Position numbers and translations under genes: made by a program. This document shows positions 17,436 through 26,800 of a stretch of 64,000 bases of DNA, one piece after another; positions within the stretch are counted from its first letter, which is position 1, and each line of letters starts with the position of its first letter. Source of the DNA: Bradyrhizobium sp. B097 (GTDB taxonomy: Bacteria > Pseudomonadota > Alphaproteobacteria > Rhizobiales > Xanthobacteraceae). The DNA lies in the NCBI RefSeq assembly GCF_038957035.1, contig NZ_CP152412.1:992001-1056000 (forward strand), read 5' to 3'. The notes beneath the pieces were generated by a model. The model was not told the origin of the DNA. It searched no databases and saw nothing but the letters and a program-made list of their open reading frames with translations.

Positions 17436-19493
17436 ATGAGTTTGAACTACAAAAAGCACTGGCGAACCAGCACCGCGCTCTGCATCGCGTCAACGGTGCT
17501 CGTCGCAACAGCCGCATATGCCGCTCACTATCCGGGCGGACACAGTGATTGGGACAAGCGCCCGCATCACAATCACCAGGCGCATCAGGAAGCTGATCGC
17601 GTCAAGAATGACCACGATCATGACGACAAGGATCGCGGCGGCAAGGGCAAGACCGCTTCGCCGATCAAGCACGTCATCATCCTGATCGGTGAGAACCGCG
17701 GCCTCGATCACACCTTCGGTATCTACAAGCCGAAGGGCAAGGGGCAGACCATCTCCAACCTGTTGTCGAGGGGCATCGTCAACGAGGATGGAACGCCGGG
17801 ACCGAACTTTGCGCAGGCGCAGCAGTACTCGGTTGCGGGCCAGCCGTCCTTCTACATCGGCGCGCCGGCGATCGCGAAGTCGCCCTACAACGCGACCAAT
17901 GTGATGCCGCAGCCGAACACCAACGGGACGCCGACCGCGCAGAACGACACTTCGCCCCCGTTCAAGACGATCGCCGAAGCCAGCGTCGAAAAGGACATGG
18001 ACCCGGCCGATCTCGACATCCTGACCACCGGCTTCAGCGGCCTGCCGACCGGTGTGCTTGATACCCGCGTTCCCGGCGCCGGCGGTCTCAACGGACCGTT
18101 CCCGCTGCAGGGCGAGCAGATCAGCGACGACGACTACACCGGCGATTCGACCCATCGCTTCTATCAGGACTGGCAGCAGGAAGACTGCAGCGCCGCCAGC
18201 GCCACCAAGAAGAACAATTCGGGTTGCCTGAACGATTTGTTCCCGTTCGTGATGGCGACCTATTCGGCGTCCAACAAGAGCATGGCCAACTCGATGGGCT
18301 TCTACAATGCCCAGCAGGGTCAGGCCCCGATCCTGAAGATGCTCGCCGACCGCTTCACGCTGAGCGACAACTTCCACCAGTCGTTCCACGGCGGCACCGG
18401 CGCGAACCACTTCATGCTCGGCACCGGCGATGCAGCCTTCTGGAGCGACGGCAAGGGCAATCCGGTGACGCCGCCGGCGAACCTGATCGCCAACCCGAAC
18501 CCGGTCGCGGGCTCGGTCAACCGCTACACGGTCGACGGCAATTGGAGCAACTGCTCTGACGTGTTCCAGCCCGGCGTGAAGCCGATCGTCACCTACCTCA
18601 ACAATCTGCCGTACGCGGCGGAGCCGAACTGCAAGCCGAACCACTACTACATGCTCAACAACGTCAATCCGGGCTATCTGCCGAACGGCGCGCTGTCGGG
18701 CGGCAACAACGTCCCGCCGTCGTCGGTTCGTACGATCGGTGACGCTTTGATCGAGAAGAACATCACCTGGGCGTTCTATGGTGGTGCGTTCAACGACGCC
18801 GTGGCGCTTTCCAACGCCGCGGTTGCCGCCAACCCCTCGAACCCCAACCTCGGCGCCGCCGCGGTCGCCGATCCGGCGCACGCGCTCGGTGTTGCCTACT
18901 GCCAGATCTGCAACCCGTTCCAGTATGCGACCTCGATCATGGCCAATCCGACCGTGCGTCAGGCTCACATGAAGGACACGGCGGATCTGATCACGGCGAT
19001 CCAGCACAACACGCTGCCCGCAGTGTCGTTCGGCAAGCCGGACGGTCTGCTCGACGGTCATCCGCAGAGCTCGAAGGTTGATCTGTTCGAGGCCTATGTC
19101 CTGAACGTGCTCAACGCGCTGGACAACAATCCGGAGCTGAAGGCCGACACCGCGGTCTTCATCACCTGGGACGAAGCCGGCGGCTACTGGGACTCCGGCT
19201 ACACGCAGTCGATCGATTTCTTCGGCGATGGACCGCGTATTCCGACCCTGATCCTCTCGCCCTATTCGACGGGCGGCAAGGTCAACCACAACTACGCCGA
19301 CCACGTTTCGCTGCTGAAGTTCATTGAGCGCAACTGGGCTCTCGAGCCGCTCACGCACCGCAGCCGCGACAACCTGCCGAACCCGACCTACTCGAAGAAC
19401 AACGAGTACGTCCCGACCAACAGCCCGGCACTGTCTGACCTGTTCGATGCGTTCGACTTCAGCAAGCCGGTCACGTTGTCCTACACCGAGTGA
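17436..19493 (+). CDS. Exported phosphoesterase, phospholipase C / acid phosphatase family (copy 1)
   Basis: 685 residues. A signal peptide (MSLNYKKHW, then hydrophobic residues to ATAAYAAH) is followed by a His/Asp/Lys-rich segment of about 45 residues. The PF04185-type phosphoesterase domain begins near residue 79 with HVIILIGENRGLDHTFG. Further family motifs are DNFHQSFHGGTGANH, WDEAGGYWDSGY near residue 574, and RIPTLILSPYSTGGKVNHNYADH. The family hydrolyses phosphate mono- or diesters, usually outside the cytoplasm. The ATG at 17436 follows GAGGT by six bases; the frame upstream has no signal peptide. The His-rich leader could bind metal. It lies 238 bp after the di-heme gene. Confidence 0.85.
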   Translation: MSLNYKKHWRTSTALCIASTVLVATAAYAAHYPGGHSDWDKRPHHNHQAHQEADRVKNDHDHDDKDRGGKGKTASPIKHVIILIGENRGLDHTFGIYKPKGKGQTISNLLSRGIVNEDGTPGPNFAQAQQYSVAGQPSFYIGAPAIAKSPYNATNVMPQPNTNGTPTAQNDTSPPFKTIAEASVEKDMDPADLDILTTGFSGLPTGVLDTRVPGAGGLNGPFPLQGEQISDDDYTGDSTHRFYQDWQQEDCSAASATKKNNSGCLNDLFPFVMATYSASNKSMANSMGFYNAQQGQAPILKMLADRFTLSDNFHQSFHGGTGANHFMLGTGDAAFWSDGKGNPVTPPANLIANPNPVAGSVNRYTVDGNWSNCSDVFQPGVKPIVTYLNNLPYAAEPNCKPNHYYMLNNVNPGYLPNGALSGGNNVPPSSVRTIGDALIEKNITWAFYGGAFNDAVALSNAAVAANPSNPNLGAAAVADPAHALGVAYCQICNPFQYATSIMANPTVRQAHMKDTADLITAIQHNTLPAVSFGKPDGLLDGHPQSSKVDLFEAYVLNVLNALDNNPELKADTAVFITWDEAGGYWDSGYTQSIDFFGDGPRIPTLILSPYSTGGKVNHNYADHVSLLKFIERNWALEPLTHRSRDNLPNPTYSKNNEYVPTNSPALSDLFDAFDFSKPVTLSYTE

Positions 19494-19537
19494 TCGAGAT
19501 CTCGTCCAGGACGAGGTCTTGAGTCCATCCGAAGCCG

Positions 19538-19568
19538 GCGCCGATCGAACCATTGGTTCGGTCGGCGC
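19538..19568 (+). terminator. Near-perfect hairpin after the phosphoesterase gene
   Basis: A 14-bp stem with one mismatch (GCGCCGATCGAACC at 19538-19551, partner at 19555-19568) has a three-base loop. A smaller hairpin (CTCGTCC/GGACGAG) sits just before it. There is only a weak T tract, so it may terminate or protect the mRNA end. Confidence 0.45.
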
Positions 19569-19613
19569 TGTCATGTTCTGCCTGCCCGCCAGCCGATCGA
19601 CCGGGGATATGCG

Positions 19614-20303
19614 ATGAAGCGCGACGAGACGACGTGCAAGACGATGTGGAAGGGAGGCAGGAGTGCCGTGTTCGCAATGGCCATCCTGGCCAACGCAGCG
19701 GTGCCGGCAGCGGCGCAGCAGTTTTCCGCCGACCTCCTCGCGCGGAAGGACGATATGGCAACCGCCATGGGAACGCTGCGGGTCTCGGGCGGAAAAGCGC
19801 GGATCGATGCAGCCGCGCTGCCCGATGGCTTCTTTCTGCTCGATACCGCCAAGCCCGCCGCCTATTTCGTCCGCCCGGTCGCACACGTCTATATGAAGGC
19901 CATGCAATCGAGCCCGCTCACCCAGCTGTTCGTCCCGGTCGATCCGGACGGTCCCTGCCGGCAATGGCTGGCGATGGCGCAGCTTTCCGCGCCGGTCGAT
20001 CCCGCGACATGGCACTGCCAGCGCAATGGAGAGGAAGCGATCGCGGGGCGCAACACCGACGTCTATCGAATCACGGCACCGTCCGGCTTGAGCTTTACCG
20101 GCTGGGTCGACCGCGCGCGCGGGTTTCCGGTGCAGATCAAGACCGCGGATGGGACGGTGATCGTCGCCGATCACATCCGCGACGAGCCGCAGCCGGCGCA
20201 AACCTTCGAAATTCCCGCAGGTCTGCGCAAATTCGACCCGGAGGCGCTGATCCGCCGGATCCAGCAGAGCGATGTATGGGTCGCGCCGCCGGCCGCGCAG
20301 TGA
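19614..20303 (+). CDS. Secreted protein of unknown function
   Basis: 229 residues. A signal peptide ends near residue 34 (VPAAAQQF). The mature part looks like a beta-rich ligand-binding fold: GTLRVSGGKARIDAAALPDGFFLLDTAK in pieces, then WHCQRNGEEAIAGRNTDVYRITAPSG and FPVQIKTADGTVIVADHI. The pattern of a lipid-carrier-like sheet resembles LolA or DUF4412-type proteins, but I do not recognise it with certainty. Two cysteines (in GPCRQW and WHCQRN) could form a disulphide. It has a GGGGAT ribosome site, follows the phosphoesterase by 120 bp, and converges on the second di-heme gene with a 12-bp gap. Confidence 0.65.
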   Translation: MKRDETTCKTMWKGGRSAVFAMAILANAAVPAAAQQFSADLLARKDDMATAMGTLRVSGGKARIDAAALPDGFFLLDTAKPAAYFVRPVAHVYMKAMQSSPLTQLFVPVDPDGPCRQWLAMAQLSAPVDPATWHCQRNGEEAIAGRNTDVYRITAPSGLSFTGWVDRARGFPVQIKTADGTVIVADHIRDEPQPAQTFEIPAGLRKFDPEALIRRIQQSDVWVAPPAAQ

Positions 20304-20315
20304 GCGCGTCGCGCG

Positions 20316-21746
20316 TTACTGCGGCTGTCGGCTTGTCACCGGCAGCATCCGGCCGAGCGCCGTGTAGTGCGACTGATGCACGTTGCTGTTGAAGAGGGAC
20401 CAGGGCTCGGCCTTCTTCAGGGCGACCGGAACGTCGAAATTCACCAGCTGGGCAAATTTGCGGTATTCCACCATCGCTTCGTCGATCCGGCCGGCGCCGA
20501 CCTCGAGGTCGATGCGGCGCAAGGTCAGAACGAGATCCTTCAGGATCGCGCGCGCGGCGAGCCGCTCGTCCTTGCCGCCGACCGAGGTGTTCCTGATGTC
20601 GGGGATGTGCTCGGTCAATTCGCGCAGTTCGGCGCCGACCCCGGTCACGGCCAATGACACCACTGCGGTGTCGGCGGCCGGGATCGCGACCTCAAGGACG
20701 CTCGAGAGCTCCAGCACTTCCTTCATCCGGAGCACGACGCCGTCCTTGTCGAAGGCGCGTTCGCCGTCGCCGACCGCATTGAGATAGGCCACGAGGTCCT
20801 GCGTGTCCTGGGTCGACAGTTCGAGGTCGAACACGCGATCGAAATGATCGACGACCTGTTCGTAGCTGTCATAGCGGCCGTCGTGGAAGTAGGGCGCATT
20901 GAAGTTGGCGTTGAGCAAGGTGGGGGTCTTGACCAGCCCGCCCGATCCGACGTCGTGACGCAGCTGGTCGTTGAAGGTTCCGGCCGGAATATGACAGCCG
21001 GCACAGCTCAGCTCGGCCTGCTTCGGGAACGGCTTGAAGAACAGCGCCTCGCCGCGCCGTTCCTCAACACTGGCCTGCGCGGCAAGCCTGCCGCCGGGCG
21101 CAATCTTCGGATTGGGCAGGAAATCGATATCGTTGATATAGGCGACGAGGCCGTCGAGAACCGCATCGCTCGGCCGCGGCCCGGAAAACTCATTGACGAT
21201 GACATTATATACGAAGTCGCGCAGCGAGGTCATGCGCCCGTCATGTCCGTAGGGGGCGAGGAAGCGGGCGCCCCGCAGGCTCGGAATCCTGACCGGATCG
21301 AGGATGCTGTTGAACGTCTTCGCGTTGAAGACAAGGCTGGTCGTGTCGAAGGTGCCGGGGCGGGAGGATGCGCCCGGAACGAACAATTTCGGGTTCGATG
21401 CGCCGTTGACGTGACAGGTGCCGCAGCTCATCTCGGCCTGGCGGGCCTTGCCGCCCAGGATGGAAGGCGAATTGAACGCGAGATCGCCGAGATTGACCAG
21501 ATAGGACTTGCGCCCGCCCATCGCTTCGGAATGAAAGATTTCGCGCGGCCGCGCCAGCGCGTCCTCGGAAAATTCGGTGCCGGCCGGCAGCACGGTCTGG
21601 TCGCCGCCGAGCGGGAATGCCATCGCGCAGAATGGGAGAAGCGCAACGACGACTGCCAGCAACGCGACCCGTGCGGTTCGAACGCCACGGTCGGCCGATG
21701 CCGCACCACATTTTCCGGAACCGGACGCCAGAATATCCCAAACCAT
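20316..21746 (-). CDS. Di-heme cytochrome c peroxidase / MauG-like protein (copy 2)
   Basis: 476 residues. A membrane/signal segment lies near residues 26-43 (VALLAVVVALLPFCAMA). Haem sites are CGTCH at residues 108-112 and CAGCH near 248. The protein is collinear with the copy at 15821-17197: GDQTVLPAGTEFSEDALARPREIF, SYLVNLGDLAFNSP, PVRIPSLRGARFLAPYG and the C-terminal AEPWSLFNSNVHQSHY all have close counterparts. The paralogues flank the first phosphoesterase on opposite strands. Its promoter faces that of the second phosphoesterase across 303 bp with a palindrome at 21799-21814. A periplasmic redox role is likely; the partner is unknown. Confidence 0.85.
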   Translation of the reverse strand: MVWDILASGSGKCGAASADRGVRTARVALLAVVVALLPFCAMAFPLGGDQTVLPAGTEFSEDALARPREIFHSEAMGGRKSYLVNLGDLAFNSPSILGGKARQAEMSCGTCHVNGASNPKLFVPGASSRPGTFDTTSLVFNAKTFNSILDPVRIPSLRGARFLAPYGHDGRMTSLRDFVYNVIVNEFSGPRPSDAVLDGLVAYINDIDFLPNPKIAPGGRLAAQASVEERRGEALFFKPFPKQAELSCAGCHIPAGTFNDQLRHDVGSGGLVKTPTLLNANFNAPYFHDGRYDSYEQVVDHFDRVFDLELSTQDTQDLVAYLNAVGDGERAFDKDGVVLRMKEVLELSSVLEVAIPAADTAVVSLAVTGVGAELRELTEHIPDIRNTSVGGKDERLAARAILKDLVLTLRRIDLEVGAGRIDEAMVEYRKFAQLVNFDVPVALKKAEPWSLFNSNVHQSHYTALGRMLPVTSRQPQ

Positions 21747-22049
21747 TGCGAGAAAACGCCCCTGTCACAATGCATTTGCGCTGCCGCACCTCGGAAGATG
21801 TCACGGAGGTGACAGTTTCCTGTCGGCAGGATCAATGACCATCTGTTTGGATAGACGACTGTTGATTGCGGTTTGATGACGATCGATCAACGAGACGCAA
21901 GCCGGTCTGAATTTGACAGAACGAAGATTTATCGGTGCGTGCATCTTTTCACGCATTTGTGCGCGCGTCGAAAAACGGTCATCCCGGCGAAATGTGTTTT
22001 GCATAGCGTGTAACTCCATTTCTATTTCTTTCTGAATCAGGAGAGCACT
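21747..22049. promoter_or_regulatory. Divergent promoter region of di-heme copy 2 and phosphoesterase copy 2
   Basis: 303 bp with no gene. It holds the palindrome at 21799-21814, several TGTCA/TGACA elements and an AT-richer stretch near 21890-22030. A good ribosome site (CAGGAGAG, near 22037) precedes the phosphoesterase ATG. Pieces such as TTTCACGCA (21947-21955) followed by CGAAAA and GTCAT also occur upstream of phosphoesterase copy 1 near 17355-17385, hinting at shared control. Confidence 0.45.
21799..21814. promoter_or_regulatory. TGTCAC-N4-GTGACA palindrome, possible Pho-box-like operator
   Basis: Perfect 6-bp arms with a 4-bp spacer, 53 bp upstream of di-heme copy 2. Read leftward it is CTGTCAC CTCC GTGACAT, matching the two 7-bp halves of a PhoB box (CTGTCAT-N4-CTGTCAT) at 6/7 and 5/7. 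A regulator that binds palindromes would fit the symmetry equally well. Confidence 0.35.
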
Positions 22050-23819
22050 ATGCGGCTTTGGGGAGCCATTCCGGCGCTCGCAGTTGTTGCTGGCGCCGTT
22101 GCCATCTCACCGGTGGCAAACGCCGAGAATTTGGTCGAAAAGATCGTTGATGAGTTCAAGCACGAGGTCAGGGACGAGCTGCGTGACCTGCGCGACCGCG
22201 GCCATGAAGGTGTGCATCAGTACAAGCACATCGTCGTGATCTACCAGGAGAACCACAGCTTCGATAACCTCTACGGACACTGGGGCGATGTCGGGCGTGA
22301 CCGGATCAACGGTACCTCCGACGCCGATCAGGCGCACACGCTGCAGGTCCGGCAGGACAACCAGACCGTCTATGCCTGCCTGTTGCAGAATGACGTCAAC
22401 CTGACCTCTCCGTCGCCGCAACCGACGACTTGCACCGACAATACGGGCTCGGTCTCGATCCTCAGCGCCTTCAAGAACAAGCCGTTCGAGATCAACGACT
22501 TCATCCCGACCTCGGCGACCACCTGTCCGAAGCCCCTCGGGTCTTTTGCGGCGCACGGATTCCTCAACGGCACCGGCGCGCCCGGCGGCTGCACTGAGGA
22601 CATCGTGCATCGCTTCTACAGCGAGCAGTACCAGCTCAACGGCGGCCGGCAGAACCGCTACATGACTGGCAGCGATGCCGCGGGTCTTGTCATGGGCTAC
22701 TACGACACCAAGAAGCTGCCCATCTACACCTATCTCCACGGCCACGGTGCGCCGAACTATGTCATCGCCGATAGCTTCTTCCAGGGCGCCTTCGGCGGTT
22801 CGTTCCTCAACCACCAGTTCCTGGTCGCGGCCGCGGCGCCGCAGTTCGTCGGTGCCTTGAACGACGGCAGCGCCAATGACTTCCACGCGATCGTCGACGC
22901 GAACGGCATGCCGACCAGCACGCCGCTCTATACGCCGCTCTCGACCGTGAAGGACGCGCAGCTGACGGCGAAATGCAACCAGCCCGGCCTGCCGGCCGGC
23001 CTCGCCTGCGGCGACTACGCGGTCAACACCACGCAGCCGACCTATCAGCCCTATTCACCGGGCACCCCGGACATCAAGCGCCTGCCGCCGCTGCACACGC
23101 CGAACATCGGCGATCGGATGTCGGCCAAGCACGTTGACTGGGCCTGGTATTCGGGCGGCTGGTCGAACGCCAATGGCGATGTCGGCGCGTCCGGCTGGAC
23201 CAATGGCAACGGCACGACCTGCACCGATCCGAACCATGTCTCGACGGCGGTGTTCCCGAACTGCCCGGACGTGGACTTCCAGTACCACCATCAGGCGCTC
23301 AACTACTTCGCCAATTTCGCGCCCGGAACGCAGGCCCGCAGGGATCACCTGAAGGATGAGGCGGAGTTCATCCAGGCGGCCAAGAACGGCCGGCTGAAGC
23401 AGGTCAGCTTCATCAAGCCGATCGGCGAGGAGAACGAGCATCCGGGCTACACCAGCGAATCCGAAGGCAGCCAGCATCTCGTCGATCTCGTCAAGGCGAT
23501 CGTCGAAGGGCCGGATGGCAAGGACACGCTGATCGTCATCACTTATGACGAGTTCGGTGGACAGTGGGACCACGTTCCGCCCCCGCCGTTCAACCGTCAT
23601 GGCGCCGAAGCCAAGGCTGCGGACCAGTGGGGCCCCGGCACCCGCATTCCGGCGCTGCTGATCGCCAAGCGCTTCAACAAGTCGGGCGTCGCCCATGAGG
23701 ACTTCGACACCACGTCGATCCTCCGGATGCTCGAAAAGCGCTTCGATCTCGATCCGCTGGTGACGCGTCCGGTGCGCAGCCTCTCGGCGGCGCTGAAGGC
23801 CGGCGAAGGCTGGCACTGA
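22050..23819 (+). CDS. Exported phosphoesterase, phospholipase C / acid phosphatase family (copy 2)
   Basis: 589 residues with a signal peptide ending near residue 25 (VANAEN). A charged helical stretch (LVEKIVDEFKHEVRDELRDL) precedes the catalytic domain. The PF04185 motif HIVVIYQENHSFDNLYG is near residues 60-77, and further motifs are VITYDEFGGQWDHVPPP and RIPALLIAKRFNKSGVAHEDFDT. ENHSFDNLYG is closer to the classical phospholipase C/acid phosphatase consensus than ENRGLDHTFG in copy 1. The two are distant paralogues, so they may differ in substrate. It ends before a strong hairpin shared with the convergent adhesin gene. Confidence 0.87.
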   Translation: MRLWGAIPALAVVAGAVAISPVANAENLVEKIVDEFKHEVRDELRDLRDRGHEGVHQYKHIVVIYQENHSFDNLYGHWGDVGRDRINGTSDADQAHTLQVRQDNQTVYACLLQNDVNLTSPSPQPTTCTDNTGSVSILSAFKNKPFEINDFIPTSATTCPKPLGSFAAHGFLNGTGAPGGCTEDIVHRFYSEQYQLNGGRQNRYMTGSDAAGLVMGYYDTKKLPIYTYLHGHGAPNYVIADSFFQGAFGGSFLNHQFLVAAAAPQFVGALNDGSANDFHAIVDANGMPTSTPLYTPLSTVKDAQLTAKCNQPGLPAGLACGDYAVNTTQPTYQPYSPGTPDIKRLPPLHTPNIGDRMSAKHVDWAWYSGGWSNANGDVGASGWTNGNGTTCTDPNHVSTAVFPNCPDVDFQYHHQALNYFANFAPGTQARRDHLKDEAEFIQAAKNGRLKQVSFIKPIGEENEHPGYTSESEGSQHLVDLVKAIVEGPDGKDTLIVITYDEFGGQWDHVPPPPFNRHGAEAKAADQWGPGTRIPALLIAKRFNKSGVAHEDFDTTSILRMLEKRFDLDPLVTRPVRSLSAALKAGEGWH

Positions 23820-23831
23820 CCCGAGAAACGA

Positions 23832-23866
23832 TCCTGGCCCGCGCCAACGTCTGACGCGGGCCAGGA
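23832..23866. terminator. Bidirectional terminator hairpin
   Basis: A perfect 12-bp stem (TCCTGGCCCGCG at 23832-23843, partner 23855-23866) with an 11-base loop sits between the convergent phosphoesterase and adhesin genes. The strong GC stem and position support termination in both directions. Confidence 0.7.
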
Positions 23867-23888
23867 CCTTCACCAGGCTTCAGGGCCC

Positions 23889-26800
23889 TTACAGGATCAG
23901 ATCGTGTTGCACGTGCGTAACCTGGTCTGACAAGAAACTCGTGCCGGCCATCGCAGCCGCCGCCCCGGTCGTGAGGCCTTGAATATCGACCTGAAGGCTG
24001 GTCGCGGCCGAATCGCCGTCCTTGTCAGTGGCGGACACATCGAACAGCAGATCGGTGCTCGGGATGGTCGTCTTCTCGTTGTAGGTGATGTTGTTGACCG
24101 TGAAGGTGGTGTTTCCGCTGGTCGCCTGGTTGTAGTCGACCTCCACCAGATTGAACGTCTTTCCAACGAACAGCGTGTAAGTCGACGTCGCGTCGTCAAA
24201 GGTTGAGGTATTGATCAGCGAAGCATCCGAGGTTTGCTGCACGACGACAGTGGCGTTGCCGCTATGTGGCTTCGGAACATCGATGCTGAAGTCGTGCACG
24301 TCGGTGCTGCCATCCAGAACCTTGAAGACCACGCCTGCCGTGCCATTGCCTTGCCATTGGGTCAGCATGAAGCTGATCTGCGGCTGCTCGTTGGAGAACG
24401 AGAGGTTCAACTGCTCGTTGGGATCCATGCTCAGTCCGGTATCGCCGACCGCGATGCCGTTGTTCGACGCCTTGACATCGATGGGAAGGCCACTGTTGTC
24501 GGATCCGGTGATCAGAAGCTCTCGATCCGGAGCCGTCAGGGACGGTGTGCCGCCGCCCGAGGCGCCGAACGTGGAGCCGGTCACGGTCACCTGCTTCAGC
24601 ACGTCGACGCTTACGAGATCGAAAGAGAAGGTCCCGTTCGGATTAATCAGCAGGGTGAAGTACGGATCTGTCAGCGCACCGCCCGAATCCGCGAGGTAGG
24701 CGTCCATTTCGACGCCGCCGCTCACCGCATGGGTCGAATAGTAGAACGTGTAGTCGTCGCCATTTCCCGTGACGTGAACCGAACTGATGCCGCCGCCGAG
24801 GTCGGACGTGGCCAGATCGTATCCCGTGCTGCCGACCGCGCCGTTGTGGACGGCAACCTGCATCGCGGCGTCGCCATCCGCGCCGAAATTGAGGTGGTAG
24901 GTGCCGTTCGCGGTCTGGTTGTCCTGACCGATGATGGCGGTCTCCGGGAAGCCGCCGATTGTCGGGCCGTCGTCGGTGATCGTCAATTGCTTGCCGAGGT
25001 CAAGGCTCGCGCTCTGGAAGTCGCCATCCTTGTCGGTGACGGTTGCAACCAGGTTTACAAGTCCGGCGCTCAGCGTAACGCCTTCGCCGCCATCGGGGCT
25101 GGTCCCGAAAGGCTGCGTTACCGCGCGGAATTCGGTGAAAGTCACGAGCCCCGTCGCCGGGTCGACTTCGATGGTGAATGCCAGCGTGCCGGTCGTTGTC
25201 CCGACGTGACCTTCGATGGTGTTGCCGTTCAGGACCAGCACGTCGGCGAGGCCAGTGTGCGAGTCGATCAAGCCCGACGCGGTATTGTTGCCACCGGTGA
25301 TCGTCAGCGCGTAGGCGATCGTCGCGCCATCCGCGCCTTGAACCGACGTGAAGGCCGTTGAGAAGTCAGCTGATGTCATCGTCTGCGACGCATCCGGCGC
25401 GGAGCCCGCGACGTTGTCGTCCAGCGTCGTCGCGGTCAGATGCGTCTCGCTCAGCGTGAGCGATGGCACGGTGCCCGTCGCCGTGATGCTCGGGCCATCG
25501 TCGGTAATGGTCAGCTGCTTGCCGAGGTCGAGGCTCGCGTTCTGGAAGTCGCCGTCCTTGTCGGTGATGGTTGCAACCAGATTGACGAGGCCCGCCCCGA
25601 GCGTCACGCCCTCGCCGTTGTCGGGGCTGGTGCCGAGCGGCTGCTTCACCGCGCGGAACTCGGTGAAGGTCACGAGCCCGGTCACCGGATCGATTGTGAT
25701 GGTGAATGCCAGAGTGCCGTTGATCGCGCCGACATGGCCCTCGATCGTGTTGCCGTTCAGAACCAGCAGGTCGGCGAGGCCAGTGTGCGAATCCACCAGT
25801 CCCGACGCGGTGCCGTTACCGCCGGTGATTGTGAGGGCGTAGTTGATGGTCGCGCCGTCGGCGCCTTGAACCGAGGTGAACGCGGTCGAGAAGTTGGTCG
25901 ATGTCGTCGTCAGTGCCGCGTTCGGCACCGAGCCCGCGATATTGTCATCGAACACTGTTGCCGTCAGGTGCGTCTCGCTCAACGACAGCGATGGCGTCGC
26001 GCCATTTGCCCTGATGCTCGGGCCGTCGTCCGTGATGGTCAGTTGCGTGCCGAGGTCGAGGCTCGCGCTCTGGAAGTCGCCGTCCTTGTCCGTGATCGTT
26101 GCAGTCAGGCCCACGATCCCGGCCGCAAGCGCCACGCCTTCGCCGCCGTCCGGGCTGGTGCCGAACGGCTGCTTCACCGCCCGATACTCGGTGAAGGTCA
26201 CAAGCCCCGTGGCCGGATCAATCGTGATGGTGAACGCCAGCGTACCATTGGTTGCGCCGACGTGGCCCTCGATCGTGTTGCCGTTGAGAACCAGCAGGTC
26301 GGCGAGGCCGGTGTGCGAGTCGATGAGGCCCGACGCCGTGCCGTCGCCGCCTGCGATCGTCAGCGCGTAGGCGATCGTCGCACCGTCCGCACCTTGAACC
26401 GAGGTGAACGCCGTCGAGAAGTCTGCCGACGTCGTCGTCTGCGCCACATTCGGCACCGAGCCCGCGATGTTGTCGTCGAACACCGTCGCCGTCAGATGTG
26501 TTTCGCTCAGCGACAGCGATGGCGTGGTGCCGTTGGCCCTGATGCTCGGGCCGTCGTCGGTAATCGTCAGTTGCGTACCGAGGTCCAGGCTCGCGCTCTG
26601 GAAATTGCCGTCATTGTCGGTGATGGTCGCGACCAGGTTCACGAGCCCGGTGCCGAACGCGATGCCTTCGCCGTTGTCCGGGCTGGTGCCAAGCGGCTGT
26701 TTCACCGCCCGATACTCGGTGAAGGTCACGAGTCCGGTTGCGGGATTGACCGTGATGGTGAACGCCAGTGCGCCGCTGGTTCCTCCGACATGCCCCTCGA

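Noticed and set aside
17490..20201. 903-codon leftward frame over phosphoesterase 1
   Set aside because: No signal, domain or ribosome site, Arg/Val/Asp-rich translation typical of the complement of a GC-rich gene.
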